From the NCBI RefSeq assembly GCF_030463565.1, contig NC_134675.1, positions 19,489,862 to 19,553,861 on the forward strand: a stretch of 64,000 nucleotides of DNA, read 5' to 3'. The position numbers and the translations under genes were made by a program. Of the stretch, positions 34,207 through 44,309 are shown piece after piece; within the stretch, counting starts at the first letter, position 1; each line of letters starts with the position of its first letter. A model generated the notes under the pieces. It saw only the letters and a list, made by a program, of their open reading frames with translations, had not been told where the DNA came from and did not search any database. Source of the DNA: Pelecanus crispus (taxonomy: Eukaryota; Chordata; Aves; Pelecaniformes; Pelecanidae).

Positions 34207-34740
34207 AAATTCTCTCTTCCTCCCTACGGGCCTGTGTCTCGGCTGTGGAAAACCTGTCTGAAAAAATAGGCTGAGAGTTCCAACAACTCAGAGAGGATAT
34301 AAACTACTCCCCACCTGTACAGACCAGTATCTCAGCCATTAGGAGTCAACGTCCTTATGCTCAGGAGAGAGGATATAGAGGATTAACACCATGGGGCACC
34401 TTGTGGTTTTACCTGCGTGACCACGGAGAGGACATGAGGAAGTGGGATGGAAAACCCACCTCGACCCTAGAGGCACGGGTGCATGACTTGCAAGGAAAAA
34501 CTAATACAAAAGGCAATTCTCCCAGGAAAATTGAAGCTCCAAGTTCCAGTGAGCAGTTCCCCAGACAGAATAAGAGGGCTAATTTTACTTCCGATCTTAA
34601 TCAAGGGACTTTTGATTCACATGTACAAGGAGTGAACAATGAATACCATGACCAGTGTTAGAGGGGCCCTGCCTCCAGCCAGGTGGAGGAAAGGGACAAC
34701 CGGGTTTACTGGACTGCGTGGATTCGATGGCCTGGAACAT
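34207..34740 (+). pseudogene. ERVL-like gag tail
   Basis: Starts at the CCTACGGGCCTGTGTCTCGG segment found in the minus-strand copy at 31590-31640. The frame 34401-34661 encodes WFYLRDHGEDMRKWDGKP and a basic, lysine-rich tail. No Cys-His knuckle. Confidence 0.7.
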
Positions 34741-35205
34741 CAGACCCACAGGACTAGAAGGCTCTAGTGGACACTGGTGCACAGTGTACCCTAATGCCAT
34801 CAAGCTGCCCCCTGTATGGGGCAGAACCCACCTGTATTTCTGGAGTGACAGGGGGATCCCAACAGCTAACTGTACTGAAAGCTGAAGTGAGCCTAACTGG
34901 GAATGAGTGGGAGAAGCACCCCATTGTGACTGGCCCAGAGGCCCCGTGCATCCTTGGTATAGCCTGCCTCAGGAGAGGGTATTTCAAGGACCTAAAAGGG
35001 TACCGGTGGGCTTTTGGTATAGCCACCTTGGAGATGGAGGAAATTAAACACTTGTCCACCTTGTCCGGTCTCTCGGAGGTCCCGTCTATTGTAGGGTTGC
35101 TGAGGGCTGAGGAACAACAGGTGCCGATCACTACCACAACAGTGCACTGGCGGCAATATCGCACCAACCGAGACTCCCTGATTCCCATCCATAACCTGAT
35201 TCGTC
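34741..35205 (+). pseudogene. ERVL-like protease
   Basis: LVDTGAQCTLMPSS near 34764 and ILGIACLRRG near 34954. As in the minus-strand copy, the aspartate after I-L-G-I is alanine, so the two copies share that change to the exclusion of the 24691 copy. The frame runs on into RT. Confidence 0.87.
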
Positions 35206-36100
35206 GACTAATAGTGGACTATCGTGGCCTGAATGAAGTTACACCGCCACTGAGCGCTGCTGTGCCAGACATGCTAGAACTTCAATATGAACTGGAGTCA
35301 AAGGCAGCCAAGTGGTATGCCACAATTGACATCACTAATGCATTTTTCTCCATCCCTTTGGCAGCAGAGTGCAGGCCCCAGTTTGCTTTTACCTGGAGGG
35401 GTGTTCAGTACACCTGGAATCGATTGCCCCAGGGGTGGAAGCACAGCCCCACCATTTGCCATGGACTGATCCAGATGGCACTGGAACAGGGTGAAGCTCC
35501 AGAACATCTGCAGTACATTGATGACATCATTGTGTGGGGCAATACAGCAGAAGAAGTTTTTGAGAAAGGGAAAGAAAATAGTCCAAATCCTGAAGGCTGG
35601 TTTTGCCATCAAACAAAGTAAGATCAAGGGACCTGCACAGGAGATCCAATTTCTAGGAATAAAATGGCAAGATGGATGTCATCAGATCCCAATGGGTGTG
35701 ACCAACAAAATAATAGCCATGTCCCCACCAACTAGCAAAAAGGAAACACAAGCTTTGTTAGGCGTTGTGGGTTTTTGGAGAATGCATATTCCAAATTACA
35801 GCCAGATCGCAAGCCCTCTCTATCAGGTGACCGGGAAGAAGAACAATTTCAAATGGGGCCCTGAGCAACAACAAGCCTTTGAACAAATTAAACGGGAGAT
35901 AGTTCATGCAGTAGCCCTTGGGCCAGTCCGGGCAGGGCAGGATATTAAAAATGTGCTCTACACCGCAGCCGGGGAGAATGGCCCTACCTGGAGCCTCTGG
36001 CAGAAAGCCCCAGGGGAGACTTGAGGTCGACCCCTAGGGTTTTGGAGTAGGAGATACAGAGGATCCGAGGACCGCTATACTCCAACTGAGAAAGAGATAT
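35206..36100 (+). pseudogene. ERVL-like reverse transcriptase with in-frame deletion and frameshift
   Basis: About 28 codons at the RT start (the NSPIWPV region) are deleted in frame at 35208. Motif A WYATIDITNAFFSIPL (aspartate kept), LPQGWKHSPTICH, and the catalytic LQYIDDIIVWG (near 35510-35540, both aspartates kept) follow. A frame change near 35570 moves the thumb (GVVGFWRMHIPNYS, WGPEQQQAFEQIK) to the 35491-36024 frame, which ends at a stop (R to stop) at 36022. Confidence 0.9.
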
Positions 36101-36900
36101 TGGCAGCATATGAAGGGGTTCGAGCTGCTTTGGAAGAGGTTGGTACTGAAGCACAGCTCCTGATGGCTCGCCGACTGCCGGTGTTGGGCTGGATGTTCAA
36201 AGGGAGGGTCCCCTCTACACATCATGCAACTGATGCTACATGGAGCAAGTGGGTAGCACTAATCACACAATGGACTCAAATAGGAAACCCCAGTCGCCCA
36301 GGAATCTTGGAAGTGATCATGGACTGGCCAGAAGGCAAAAACTTCAGAATATCACCAGAGGAGGAGGTGACACGTGCTGAAGAGGCCCCACTGTATAATA
36401 AATTGCCAGAAAATGAGAAGCAATATGCCCTGTTCACTGATGGGTCCTGTCGTCTTGTGGGAAAGCATCGGAGGTGGAAAGCTGCTGTATGGAGTCCTAT
36501 ATGACAAGTTGCAGAAACTGCTGAAGGAAAAGGGGAGTCGAGTCAGTTTGCAGAGGCGAAAGCCATCCAGCTGGCTTTAGATATTGCTGAATGAGAAAAG
36601 TGGCCAGTCCTTTATCTCTATACTGACTCATGGATGGTTGCAAATGCCCTGTGCGGTTGGTTGCAGCAATGGAAGCAGAGCAACTGGCAGCAGAGAGGAA
36701 ACCCATCTGGGCTGCCACATTGTGGACAGATATTGCTGCCTGGGTAGAGAACCTGGTTGTAAAAGTACATCATGTAGATGCTCACGTACCCAAGAGTTGG
36801 GCCACTGAAGAACATCAAAAGAACCAGCAGGTGGATCAGGCTGCTAAGATTGAAGTGGCTCAGGTGGATCTGGACTGGCAACATAAGGGTGAATTATTTA
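36101..36900 (+). pseudogene. ERVL-like RNase H remnant
   Basis: ALFTDGSCRLVG near 36428 carries the first catalytic aspartate, then a stop at 36502. SQFAEAKAIQLALDIAE (glutamate) and LYTDSWMVANAL (aspartate) lie in a second frame, and HHVDAHVP in a third. Broken by several shifts. Confidence 0.85.
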
Positions 36901-37743
36901 TAGCTTGGTGGGCCCATGACACCTCAGGCCATCAAGGAAGGGATGCAACATATAGATGGGCTCGTGACTGAGGGGTGGACTTAACCCTGGACAGTATTGC
37001 ACAGGTTATTCATGAATGTGAAACATATGCCGCAGTCAAGCAAGCCAAGCGGTTCAAGCCCCTCGGGTATAGTGAACGATGGCTGAAATATAAATATGGG
37101 GAGGCCTGGCAGATTGATTACATCACGCTCCCACAGACCCACCAAGGGAAATGCTATGTGCTCACCATGGTGGAAGCAACCACCGGATGGCTGGAAACAT
37201 ATCCCGTGCCCCATGCCACTGCCCGGAACACCATCCTGGGCCTTGAAAAGCAAGTCCTGTGGCGACATGTCACCCCAGAAAGAATTGAGTCAGACAACGG
37301 GACTCATTTCCGAAACAACCTCATAGACACCTGGGCCAAAGAGCACAGCATTGAGTGGGTATATCACATCTGCTATCATGCACCATCCTCTGGGAAAATC
37401 GAATGATACAATGGACTGTTAAAGACTCCCCTGAGAGCAATGGGTGGTGGGACATTCAAACATTGGGATACAGATTTGGCAAAAGCCACCTGGTTAGTCA
37501 ACACTAGGGGATCTGCCAATCGAGGTGGCCCTGCCCAATCAGAACTGTTACGTACTGTAGTGCACATAAAAAATATGCTGGGGAAGACAGTCTGGGTTAC
37601 TCCTGCCTCAGGCAAAGGCAAACCCATTCGTGGGGTTACTTTTGCTCAAGGACCTGGGTGCACTTGGTGGGTGATGCGAAAGGATGGGGAAGCCCAATGT
37701 GTACCTCAAGGGGATTTGATTTTGGGTGAAAATAGCCAATGAA
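36901..37743 (+). pseudogene. ERVL-like integrase
   Basis: N-terminal HDTSGHQGRD supplies the two histidines. The C-x-x-C site reads CETY (near 37018), whereas the copy at 53665-53883 has CETC, so one zinc ligand is lost. The core has WQIDYITLPQ, ESDNGTHF and SSGKIE with the DDE residues in place, but the codon after the glutamate is a stop (CGA to TGA, a CpG change). After it the frame continues to PGCTWWVMRKDGE and a stop at 37741-37743. Confidence 0.9.
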
Positions 37744-38238
37744 CTGAATTGTATGATATTAATTTCTATATAATACTGTATGTTATCTCTTATTGTATGT
37801 TATCTCTTAACTGTATGTTAATATAATTATATAGTATAATGTTAATATAATAATATAGTATGCTAATGTTAAGTATATAGTACTGTAGGTTATGGTTGCT
37901 ATACGCCACATCAATGGTATTACAGTGAGAATTGCCCAGCTTAATGAAAATGAACTTTGATGAAACCGTGTTGGAATGAGAACTGGCTTCAGCATGAAAC
38001 AATCCAACATTGCACACCACCTCTCCTGCTCTGAAAGACTGTGATGACAGATGGAACCCAAAGTCATGGACTGAATGAACTCAATGGACATTTTAGAGGG
38101 ATGGGCCATAGACGAAGGGAATGATATCTGTGTGTATATATCAAGATAGGATAGGGAAGCAGTGGTGATTAATTAGAACACATTGGAGAGAGGAGCACCT
38201 GTGCATGACGTAGATGGTATAGAATAAGGGGTGGATAC
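37744..38238 (+). other. 3' non-coding region of ERVL-like provirus
   Basis: No env and no dUTPase frame. A locally duplicated ATATAATATA-like stretch lies near 37810-37865. Ends GGGGTGGATAC before the LTR; the polypurine tract is weak (GAATAAGGGG). Confidence 0.75.
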
Positions 38239-38480
38239 TGTCCTAGTTTCGGCTGGCATAGAGTTAATTTTCTTCCTAGTAGCTGGCATAGTGCTGTGTT
38301 TTGGATTTAGTAGGATAAGAATGTTGATAACACAGTGATGTTTTTAGTTGTTGCTAAGTACTGCTTATGCTAGTCAAGGACTTTTCATCTTCCCATGCTC
38401 TGCCAGGTGCACAAGAAACTGGGAGGGGGCACAGCCAGAATAGTTGATCCAAACTGACCAAAGGGCTATTCCATACCATA

Positions 38481-38488
38481 TGACGTCA
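38481..38488 (+). promoter_or_regulatory. CRE/ATF palindrome in the LTR near MAP3K1
   Basis: TGACGTCA, the consensus full CRE bound by CREB/ATF bZIP proteins, 7 bases before the TATA box. It is intact here although it is decayed at its CpG in 7 of 12 LTR copies of the window. Confidence 0.85.
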
Positions 38489-38495
38489 TGCTCAG

Positions 38496-38503
38496 TATAT
38501 AAA
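38496..38503 (+). promoter_or_regulatory. TATA box of the LTR near MAP3K1
   Basis: TATATAAA followed by CT and eight G. Transcription would be expected to start about 30 bp downstream, at the near-palindrome (38523-38540). Confidence 0.85.
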
Positions 38504-38802
38504 CTGGGGGGGGTTGGCCGGGGAGCAGCAATCGCTGCTCGGGAACTGTCTGGGTATCGGTCGGCGGGTGGTGAGCAATCGCATTGTGCATCACTTGCTT
38601 TGTATATTGTTATTATTATTATTATCATTATTATATTATTATTACTATTTTCCTTTATTTCAATTATTAAACTGTTCTTATCTCAACCCAGGAGTGTTTC
38701 TCACTCTTACTCCTCCGATTCTCTCCCCCATCCCATCGGGGTAGGGGGAGTGAGCCAGTGGCTGTGTGGTGCTTAGTTGCTGGCTGGGGCTAAACCACGA
38801 CA

Positions 38803-38939
38803 ATTTCATACTAATCCCAGAGATGAATGAGCAGGTAAGCTTGGGCACAGCGGCGATTTCCTGTCAGCTCGCTGCAGCACAGGAAGGCACCATAGACATT
38901 TTGCTCCTTCCTCGCCTCTCGGTTGGCTCCTGGGGAGGA
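38803..38939. other. Short spacer between LTR and CpG island
   Basis: Rising G+C. No motif that I can support. Confidence 0.5.
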
Positions 38940-39151
38940 CGTCGCCTGGGGAAGTTTTGGGAGTGCTAGGGAGAAGGAGCACACAGACGGGGTGCTGTGA
39001 TCTGGGGCGCGGCGCCACCAGGAGCCGGCCCGAGTTTCGGGAAGGGCTTCCGCGCGCTGCCCCACAGCGCTGGGTCCTCACGCGGCGGCGACTGGCCCAC
39101 ACCACGGCCCCACGCGTCGAGGCCGCCGGAGCACCCGCCGCTCTCCTGCAC

Positions 39152-39466
39152 ATGGGAGGGGCCACGTGGGGGCGGGGACACCCTCCCCATTCAGCACCTC
39201 CGCCAGCTCCCGGGGATGGCCCGACCCGTCCGTCCGCGGGCGGCCAGACTCTGCCCCTGACGAGCAAGCGCGACGCCAACACCTGCGCGGGGGCGGACGG
39301 GGCGCCGCCGCGGGCCGCTGCACCTACAGGCGGCCGCCCCGCCCCGCGCCTCCTGCTACCACCAATCCGCGCTCGCCTTCCACTCCCTCTCTACGCCGTT
39401 TCCGTAGCGGGTCGGAATGTTAGCTTCCCCCAAGCCTTGGAAGCCCTATGTGACCCGCTAGAGAAA
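39152..39466 (+). other. In-frame upstream ATG and 105-codon open extension of MAP3K1
   Basis: An ATG at 39152 (CACATGGGAGG) reads in frame and without a stop into the MAP3K1 start at 39467. The frame remains open further left to about 38957. The encoded stretch is Pro/Ala/Arg-rich without known motifs. G+C richness alone can keep a frame open, so I do not call it coding. It would matter only for transcripts starting upstream of 39152, for example in the LTR. Confidence 0.3.
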
Positions 39467-39912
39467 ATGGCGGCGGCGGGGAATCGCACTTCGTCGTCTG
39501 GATTATTCTCGGGTAGTAGTGTGGAGGCTGCTGCCACCGGGAGCCTGAAGGGCAGTGCGGGGAGTGTCGCCGGGAGCGGTGGGGGGTTCCTGCGGGAGGC
39601 GGGCGGCGGCGGCCGGGAGCAGCGCTCTGACTGGAGACGGAAGCAGCTGCGTAAAGTGCGGAGTGTGGAGCTGGACCGGCTGCCTGAGGCGCCCCTCTTC
39701 CTCGCCGCTGCCGTCTTCTCGTCCTCCTCCTCTTCGCCGGAGCCTCCCGAGACGCTGCTGCTCCGCTACCTGCCTGGGCCGCGCTCCAGCCCCGCCAGCC
39801 CGGCTGCCTCCCCTAGCCGCTGCGCCGAGTTCCTGGAGCAGCTGCCGGCCGGGAGCCTGGCGGGGACCGACCCCGCCGCGCAGCGGAGGATGGAGCCATC
39901 TCCCCCCGCGAG
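39467..39912 (+). CDS. MAP3K1: MAP3K1 (MEKK1) exon 1, coding part
   Basis: MAP3K1 is a large cytoplasmic serine/threonine kinase (MEKK1) that feeds the JNK and ERK cascades and also has a RING-like ubiquitin ligase region. The kinase, SWIM and RING parts lie in later exons outside this window. Exon 1 encodes 148 residues plus 2 bases. It starts MAAAGNR-SSSG, has Ser/Gly/Ala-rich low complexity (about 8-40), then [11 protein letters not shown] and the basic [16 protein letters not shown] segment (55-70), which closely matches the N-terminus I know from mammalian MEKK1, followed by [11 protein letters not shown]. The end is Ser/Pro-rich and finishes EPSPPA. Start choice: ATG with A at -3 and G at +4, in the position of the mammalian start. 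Donor GCGAG|GTGAGG at 39912/39913. The middle Ser/Pro part is shorter and diverged from mammals, as expected of a disordered region. Confidence 0.93.
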
Positions 39913-40567
39913 GTGAGGGGGGTGGCGGGGCTATTCCCGTGGGGAGGGCTCGGGCCGCACCGTTCCCGCTCCTCTGCGGGCGCCCAGCTGCCGCCTGGCC
40001 GGGAGCAGATGCGGGGGCGGTGGGAGCTGCCCGCGGAATGCAGGGCTGGGGTGCGGCAGGCAGCCCTCGCCTGCAGCCTTCTCCTGGGGCGCGGAGGCAC
40101 CTGCTGCATGCTTGAGGAAGGGTGGCTGCCGGGCTGCCCCGCGGGCCGCCCGCAGCTGTTAGCGGCGCGGGGCTGCGCGTCGCCCAGCAGTCGGCGCCGG
40201 ACGAACGGGTTGGGGCGGCGCGTCCCTGCGCCGTGGGCGATTAGCTGCGCGGGAGTTGAGCCGTGTTGGGGGGGTGCTTCTGTGTTTAATCTCTGCTGGA
40301 GTCCTAAAAGGCTTTGAAGTTTGAGTTTGTGGTGGTGGCGGGGACCGGGGTCGGATGTGTCAGCCTTTGGATCTTGGTGTGAGTGGAGCCCGTTAACTCT
40401 TCTGTAGCTCTGTCGCCTCGGTGCCAGAGCAGGACGCGAGGGTGCGGCGTGGTTCAAGCGGCAGCTGTGCTTCTGCTTCGGGTGCTCACCGAGTACCTGA
40501 CCGCTTTCTGGACTTTCCTAGCAGTTTGCTGTACAAAACTGAGTAATTCTTAATTTTTTTCTTTTTC

Positions 40568-40588
40568 TTTTTTTTTTTTTTTTTTTTT
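40568..40588 (+). repeat. Poly-T tract in intron 1
   Basis: About 21 T followed by AAAAAGG, preceded by CTTTTTC. Other T-runs occur at about 41760-41776, 51983-52000 and 63429-63443. Confidence 0.9.
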
Positions 40589-43500
40589 AAAAAGGACTTC
40601 TCTGAAGTCTAATTCTAACTTGCAGCATCGTGGTATTGCAGAACTGATTTCTTTGATTCTTAGTAAGGCGGGGAAGGAAGGCTTTTAAACAAAAATGTCC
40701 CTTCTCTTTTTCAGAGATAAAGTAATTTTTTAGTGGTTCAGTCTAGGTGATACATTTGAGTGGTTTCATTTAGTGCCCTTGTGTTTGTAGTCCTTGTTTG
40801 CCTTCTGTGTGTTTTATTTGATAAGTCCAATTTCTTGAGGTTTTATAGAACTGCACATACTATGCCTATTTGATGTATGTGAAAGTGAACATGTCCATGG
40901 TGAAGCAGTTAAAGTGCTTCAGAGCACACTTCAGCTTTAATATGCACTTGCTAGGTGTAACTGGTATGTGTGTGGGAAGGCACTGCAGTAGTGATGGTGT
41001 AATTTTGATGTGAAGTTGATAATTTCATATGGATTTCTTGTAAGGTTTTATATGATATAGACTGTGTAGTTAAAGGACTTAGTATTAACATCAAAAGACC
41101 TATTTTAATGCTGCCTTACAGTTTGTATGGCTAATCATTTAAACCTCATAAGAAATCTAGTTCCAGTTTGAACAGATGGCTTGTGTATTCTTTTTAGTTG
41201 TGTCTTACAGCAGTTAAACCTTAAGGATATTCTTTAAAGGTTGACTTATCTTGGGACTATTGTAATAAAAACTGTTTTTTAGACCAATGTCCTGTTTACA
41301 TAAGTTTTTAGCAATTCTGATGGATTTTGGCCTATTTCTAGGGCAATGTAAAAATACTTGAGTGGTGCGATCCTAATATATAAGAAATGCCTCTGTACTT
41401 AAAGAAGGATTAGTGGGAAATCAAGTGTTTCAGGAAGGGCAAAAATCATGTATGAATTTTAGCAAGTATCTTGGGCTTTTTTTATGATTTTTAGCACCAT
41501 CTTTGTCTCTTGAGTTGGGAATTTATAATGTACCGTATCTCATAATACAATTGTATCCAGCTTCATGGCTTTCAAGGAAAATAAAGAATCGGTGTTGGAA
41601 CACGATTAAAACAACTGAGAGTCTCCTGGTGATAGTAAGTGGGAGTTAGGCTTGATATTAGAGGTTCAGGAAGGTCAATATATGTTGCATTGATGCAAAA
41701 GCATTGAGTCCATCCTTGCTAGTCAGTCCCACAGCAGCGATGACAGAGCAGCTGTGGATTTTTTTTTTTTTTTTTCCTTTCACATGGACAGTTTTGCTTA
41801 CTTTTAAGTGCCTGCATTTGGACAAGTCAGTGTTTTGAGTGTGTGTATGAGTTAAAACCCTTCTCCCCAAATGCTCTCTCACATTTGATTAGGAATGATA
41901 ACAAATCATAGAAAATGCTAAATGCCAAGTGCTTTTCTCTTTAGTATTTTAGTGAGATAGTCTACTTTTTAACTGTATTCATGATAAATTTAAATACATG
42001 GCAGCATTAATAGTGATTTTTTTTTTTTTCAGAAATATCTTATAAATGCTCATATGGAGTATCTCAGTAATTCTGTATGTCGTGTTATCAGTACATAGAT
42101 GTTAGACAAAGTACTACTTTGTCAGGCCATATCAAGAATTTAAAACATCTCTCTGCCCTTATTGTAATATTAAGCTGGAGGAGGGAGATTCATTTGTATG
42201 TGAGTAGCAGTTAGTGTATTACACATTAAATCTGTGCATGCGGCTGTTGCCCAGACATTTAAGAGGTGAACTGAAGGGCATAATCAAAATAATATATTAT
42301 GTGGAGGTTTTCTATTCTGTTTTTAAATACAGTAGTTATACTTTCCTGTAAGGATATAATGTTCGTTAAAAGATACTGTGCTTGTTCCAAAGTCGTCCTA
42401 TCAGTCTCTGGTATTACAGTCACTTTCTTTTTAAATAGATTTTCTGTTTATGCTGGAAGACCTGCATGAGCCTCAGAAGGAAGCTGAGAAGGAAAACTGA
42501 CTCTGCTGTTAAGTCTTAAATGTAAATATTACCTTTTTTCTTTAATCTCTCAAGCATTCTGCTTGTCAGGGCAGTAGAACAAATATTTTCACTAAAAGCT
42601 GTAAATGTTTATAAGCTATCTTTTTATATCCCTGTAAGAGGAGGGGTGAGTTGTTTTACTAGGAAATGTAGCTTCAAGATAAAGCACTTCAGACCTTTTA
42701 TCCTGTGTCTATACTGACAGTATATTGATTTGGTTTATAGAAAAAGATCCTAACAGTGAGTTCAGTGATAACTGTAGTATGATTTCTTGTAATTTGAGTT
42801 ATAACTTCTGTTTTGGGGCAAATCCATGTAGGCAAAATGCACCTCCTTCTCTGTGACCTTAACAATGTTCTCTTGAAATGTTCAAACCATTTAAGTGATG
42901 TTTATTTGTGTCTGAAACTGGTGTAGGTGACTTATTACATCCCCAAGTACAGGATTAGTTATACTGCTATAACCCTATTTTTTTTATTAAAAAAATGAAA
43001 AGCAGGAAATGCTGCGATTAGTCTCCTCTGCATACAGTAACCATGTACTGTGTGACTTGGGTGAAAACTAAGTGTTTGAATTTGAAAATGCATGTGCTAG
43101 CTACGGCAGACTTGTCAGATGCTGCAAGACAACCTTTTCTGTATTTTCTGCAATTGCTGTTTGCATTGATGTCTGCTAGAGATACCAAAGACACACTGTG
43201 AAACTGAAGTTTTGACTATATGTACAAGTGTACTGTTAAAAGCTTGTCAGTTTTAGCTCTGCTTATCAATTTGTAGTGCCTTTGGTGACTTTCAAAGGAG
43301 GGCATGAATGTATTAACAGAGCACTGGACTGGGCAGTGGAGTGGGAACAGAGGGAGAGCAAGTACAGTGAAAGCACAGTGTAGCCAAGGTTTAATATGCT
43401 CTTTTTTTACTGAAATGATAATGTTGTCAGAATGTAGCTAAGGTAAAAAATATAGCTTATTTACCTTGGCTAAGAATAGCTAAGGTAAAATATAACTTTA

Positions 43501-44309
43501 TGTGTTTTAACCAAATCCATGATGCTGGGTATTTTTCACTGTCTGCTTAAATAAGCCACCAAATTTTCTGCTTCCAGTTTAAGCTGAATACTACTGTGAG
43601 AGAAGTTTCACCTCCTACCTCTTCTGTGCTCTGTGGCTTGAGAGTGTTTTTGGAAGAGGGTCACCCTCTTCTACCATGTCTTATTTTTATCACTATTAGT
43701 TATTGCAAGTGGTAGGGTTCTGCTTAAATGGCTTGATCTGGTATGGCAGTTTCTTTGTTTCTATGCAAAGTAAATAGATTGTAACTAACTAATCTGGAGC
43801 TTTCTGTCTCATTGGATTTAGTGATATTAAAGGTTGAGTCTTCACTGTCACTCAGTGGAGTCTAGGTACTGCTCAGTGCAATACCTGTGTGTAGATGTGT
43901 GTAATTGTGCCTTACCCAAAGCTCAAACATGTAGAGTACAAGATACTTTTGAAGATCAGTTTTTCCTTCTGTATGATGGATTTGAACTTCATGAGATCTT
44001 TTACTGTGCTAATGCATTTGTTACCGTTTGAAGTTGGACTAAAGGTAATGGTGCAGCTATGCAAAAGTTTATCCCAGTGCAGGAGAGAATGAGGTGCGAG
44101 TGGAAACAAGCAGCTGGGGAGACTGTGGGACTGCTTCTGTTAGCTTTTGCTGGCTTCCAGTATTGGTGAAAGTTGGCTTAAGCTTGTATAAAATAGAAAT
44201 TATATGTTGCCACATAGCTGTTCTTTAAAGAAACTTGTAAAGCTAGTTTTTAGCAGCAGGTGGTGATAAGAGAATGGATCTGGTTTGAGTTCTGGAGTTT
44301 CTAATGCTA

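Larger units (their letters stand above)
34207..38802 (+). mobile_element. ERVL-like provirus, plus strand, 5' part missing
   Basis: Gag tail, protease, RT, RNase H, integrase, non-coding 3' region and 3' LTR in order. The 5' LTR, primer site and most of gag are absent; the left side starts at a CR1 fragment. It is closely related to, and inverted relative to, the 26529-33728 copy. The right end is the LTR next to the MAP3K1 CpG island. Confidence 0.9.
38239..38802 (+). repeat. 3' LTR of plus-strand provirus, in sense with MAP3K1
   Basis: TGTCCTAGTTTCGGC to ...AAACCACGACA. It holds a full promoter module (see CRE and TATA entries), a GAGCAGCAATCGCTGCTC near-palindrome at 38523-38540, (ATT)n at about 38608-38650, and an ATTAAA signal at 38666-38671. 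The LTR ends 665 bp before the MAP3K1 ATG, same orientation. Confidence 0.95.
38940..40330. promoter_or_regulatory. MAP3K1: CpG island and promoter region of MAP3K1
   Basis: Very G+C-rich with many CpGs, in contrast to the AT-rich surroundings. TATA-less. Visible sites: E-box CACGTG at 39163-39168 immediately joined to a GC box GGGGGCGGGG (39168-39177), CCAAT at 39362-39366, and an AAAATGGCGGC block at the start codon (39464-39474) that resembles a YY1 site. The transcription start cannot be placed from sequence alone. No stop codon occurs in the MAP3K1 frame across most of the island, a side effect of high G+C. Confidence 0.85.

Noticed and set aside
37744-38238. dUTPase or env after integrase
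   Set aside because: No open frame or motif in any of the three ERVL-like copies.
38806-39282. Open frame of 158 codons on the minus strand in the CpG island, possible divergent gene
   Set aside because: G+C-rich DNA stays open in several frames; low-complexity Arg/Pro/Ala content, no motif, and it overlaps the MAP3K1 promoter.
39555-40115. Alternative + frame of 186 codons over exon 1
   Set aside because: It is frame-shifted relative to the MAP3K1 frame and runs through the splice donor; composition-driven.
39813-40457. Open frame of 214 codons, minus strand, across the exon 1 donor
   Set aside because: Shadow of the G+C-rich exon 1 and intron start; no domain or conservation argument.
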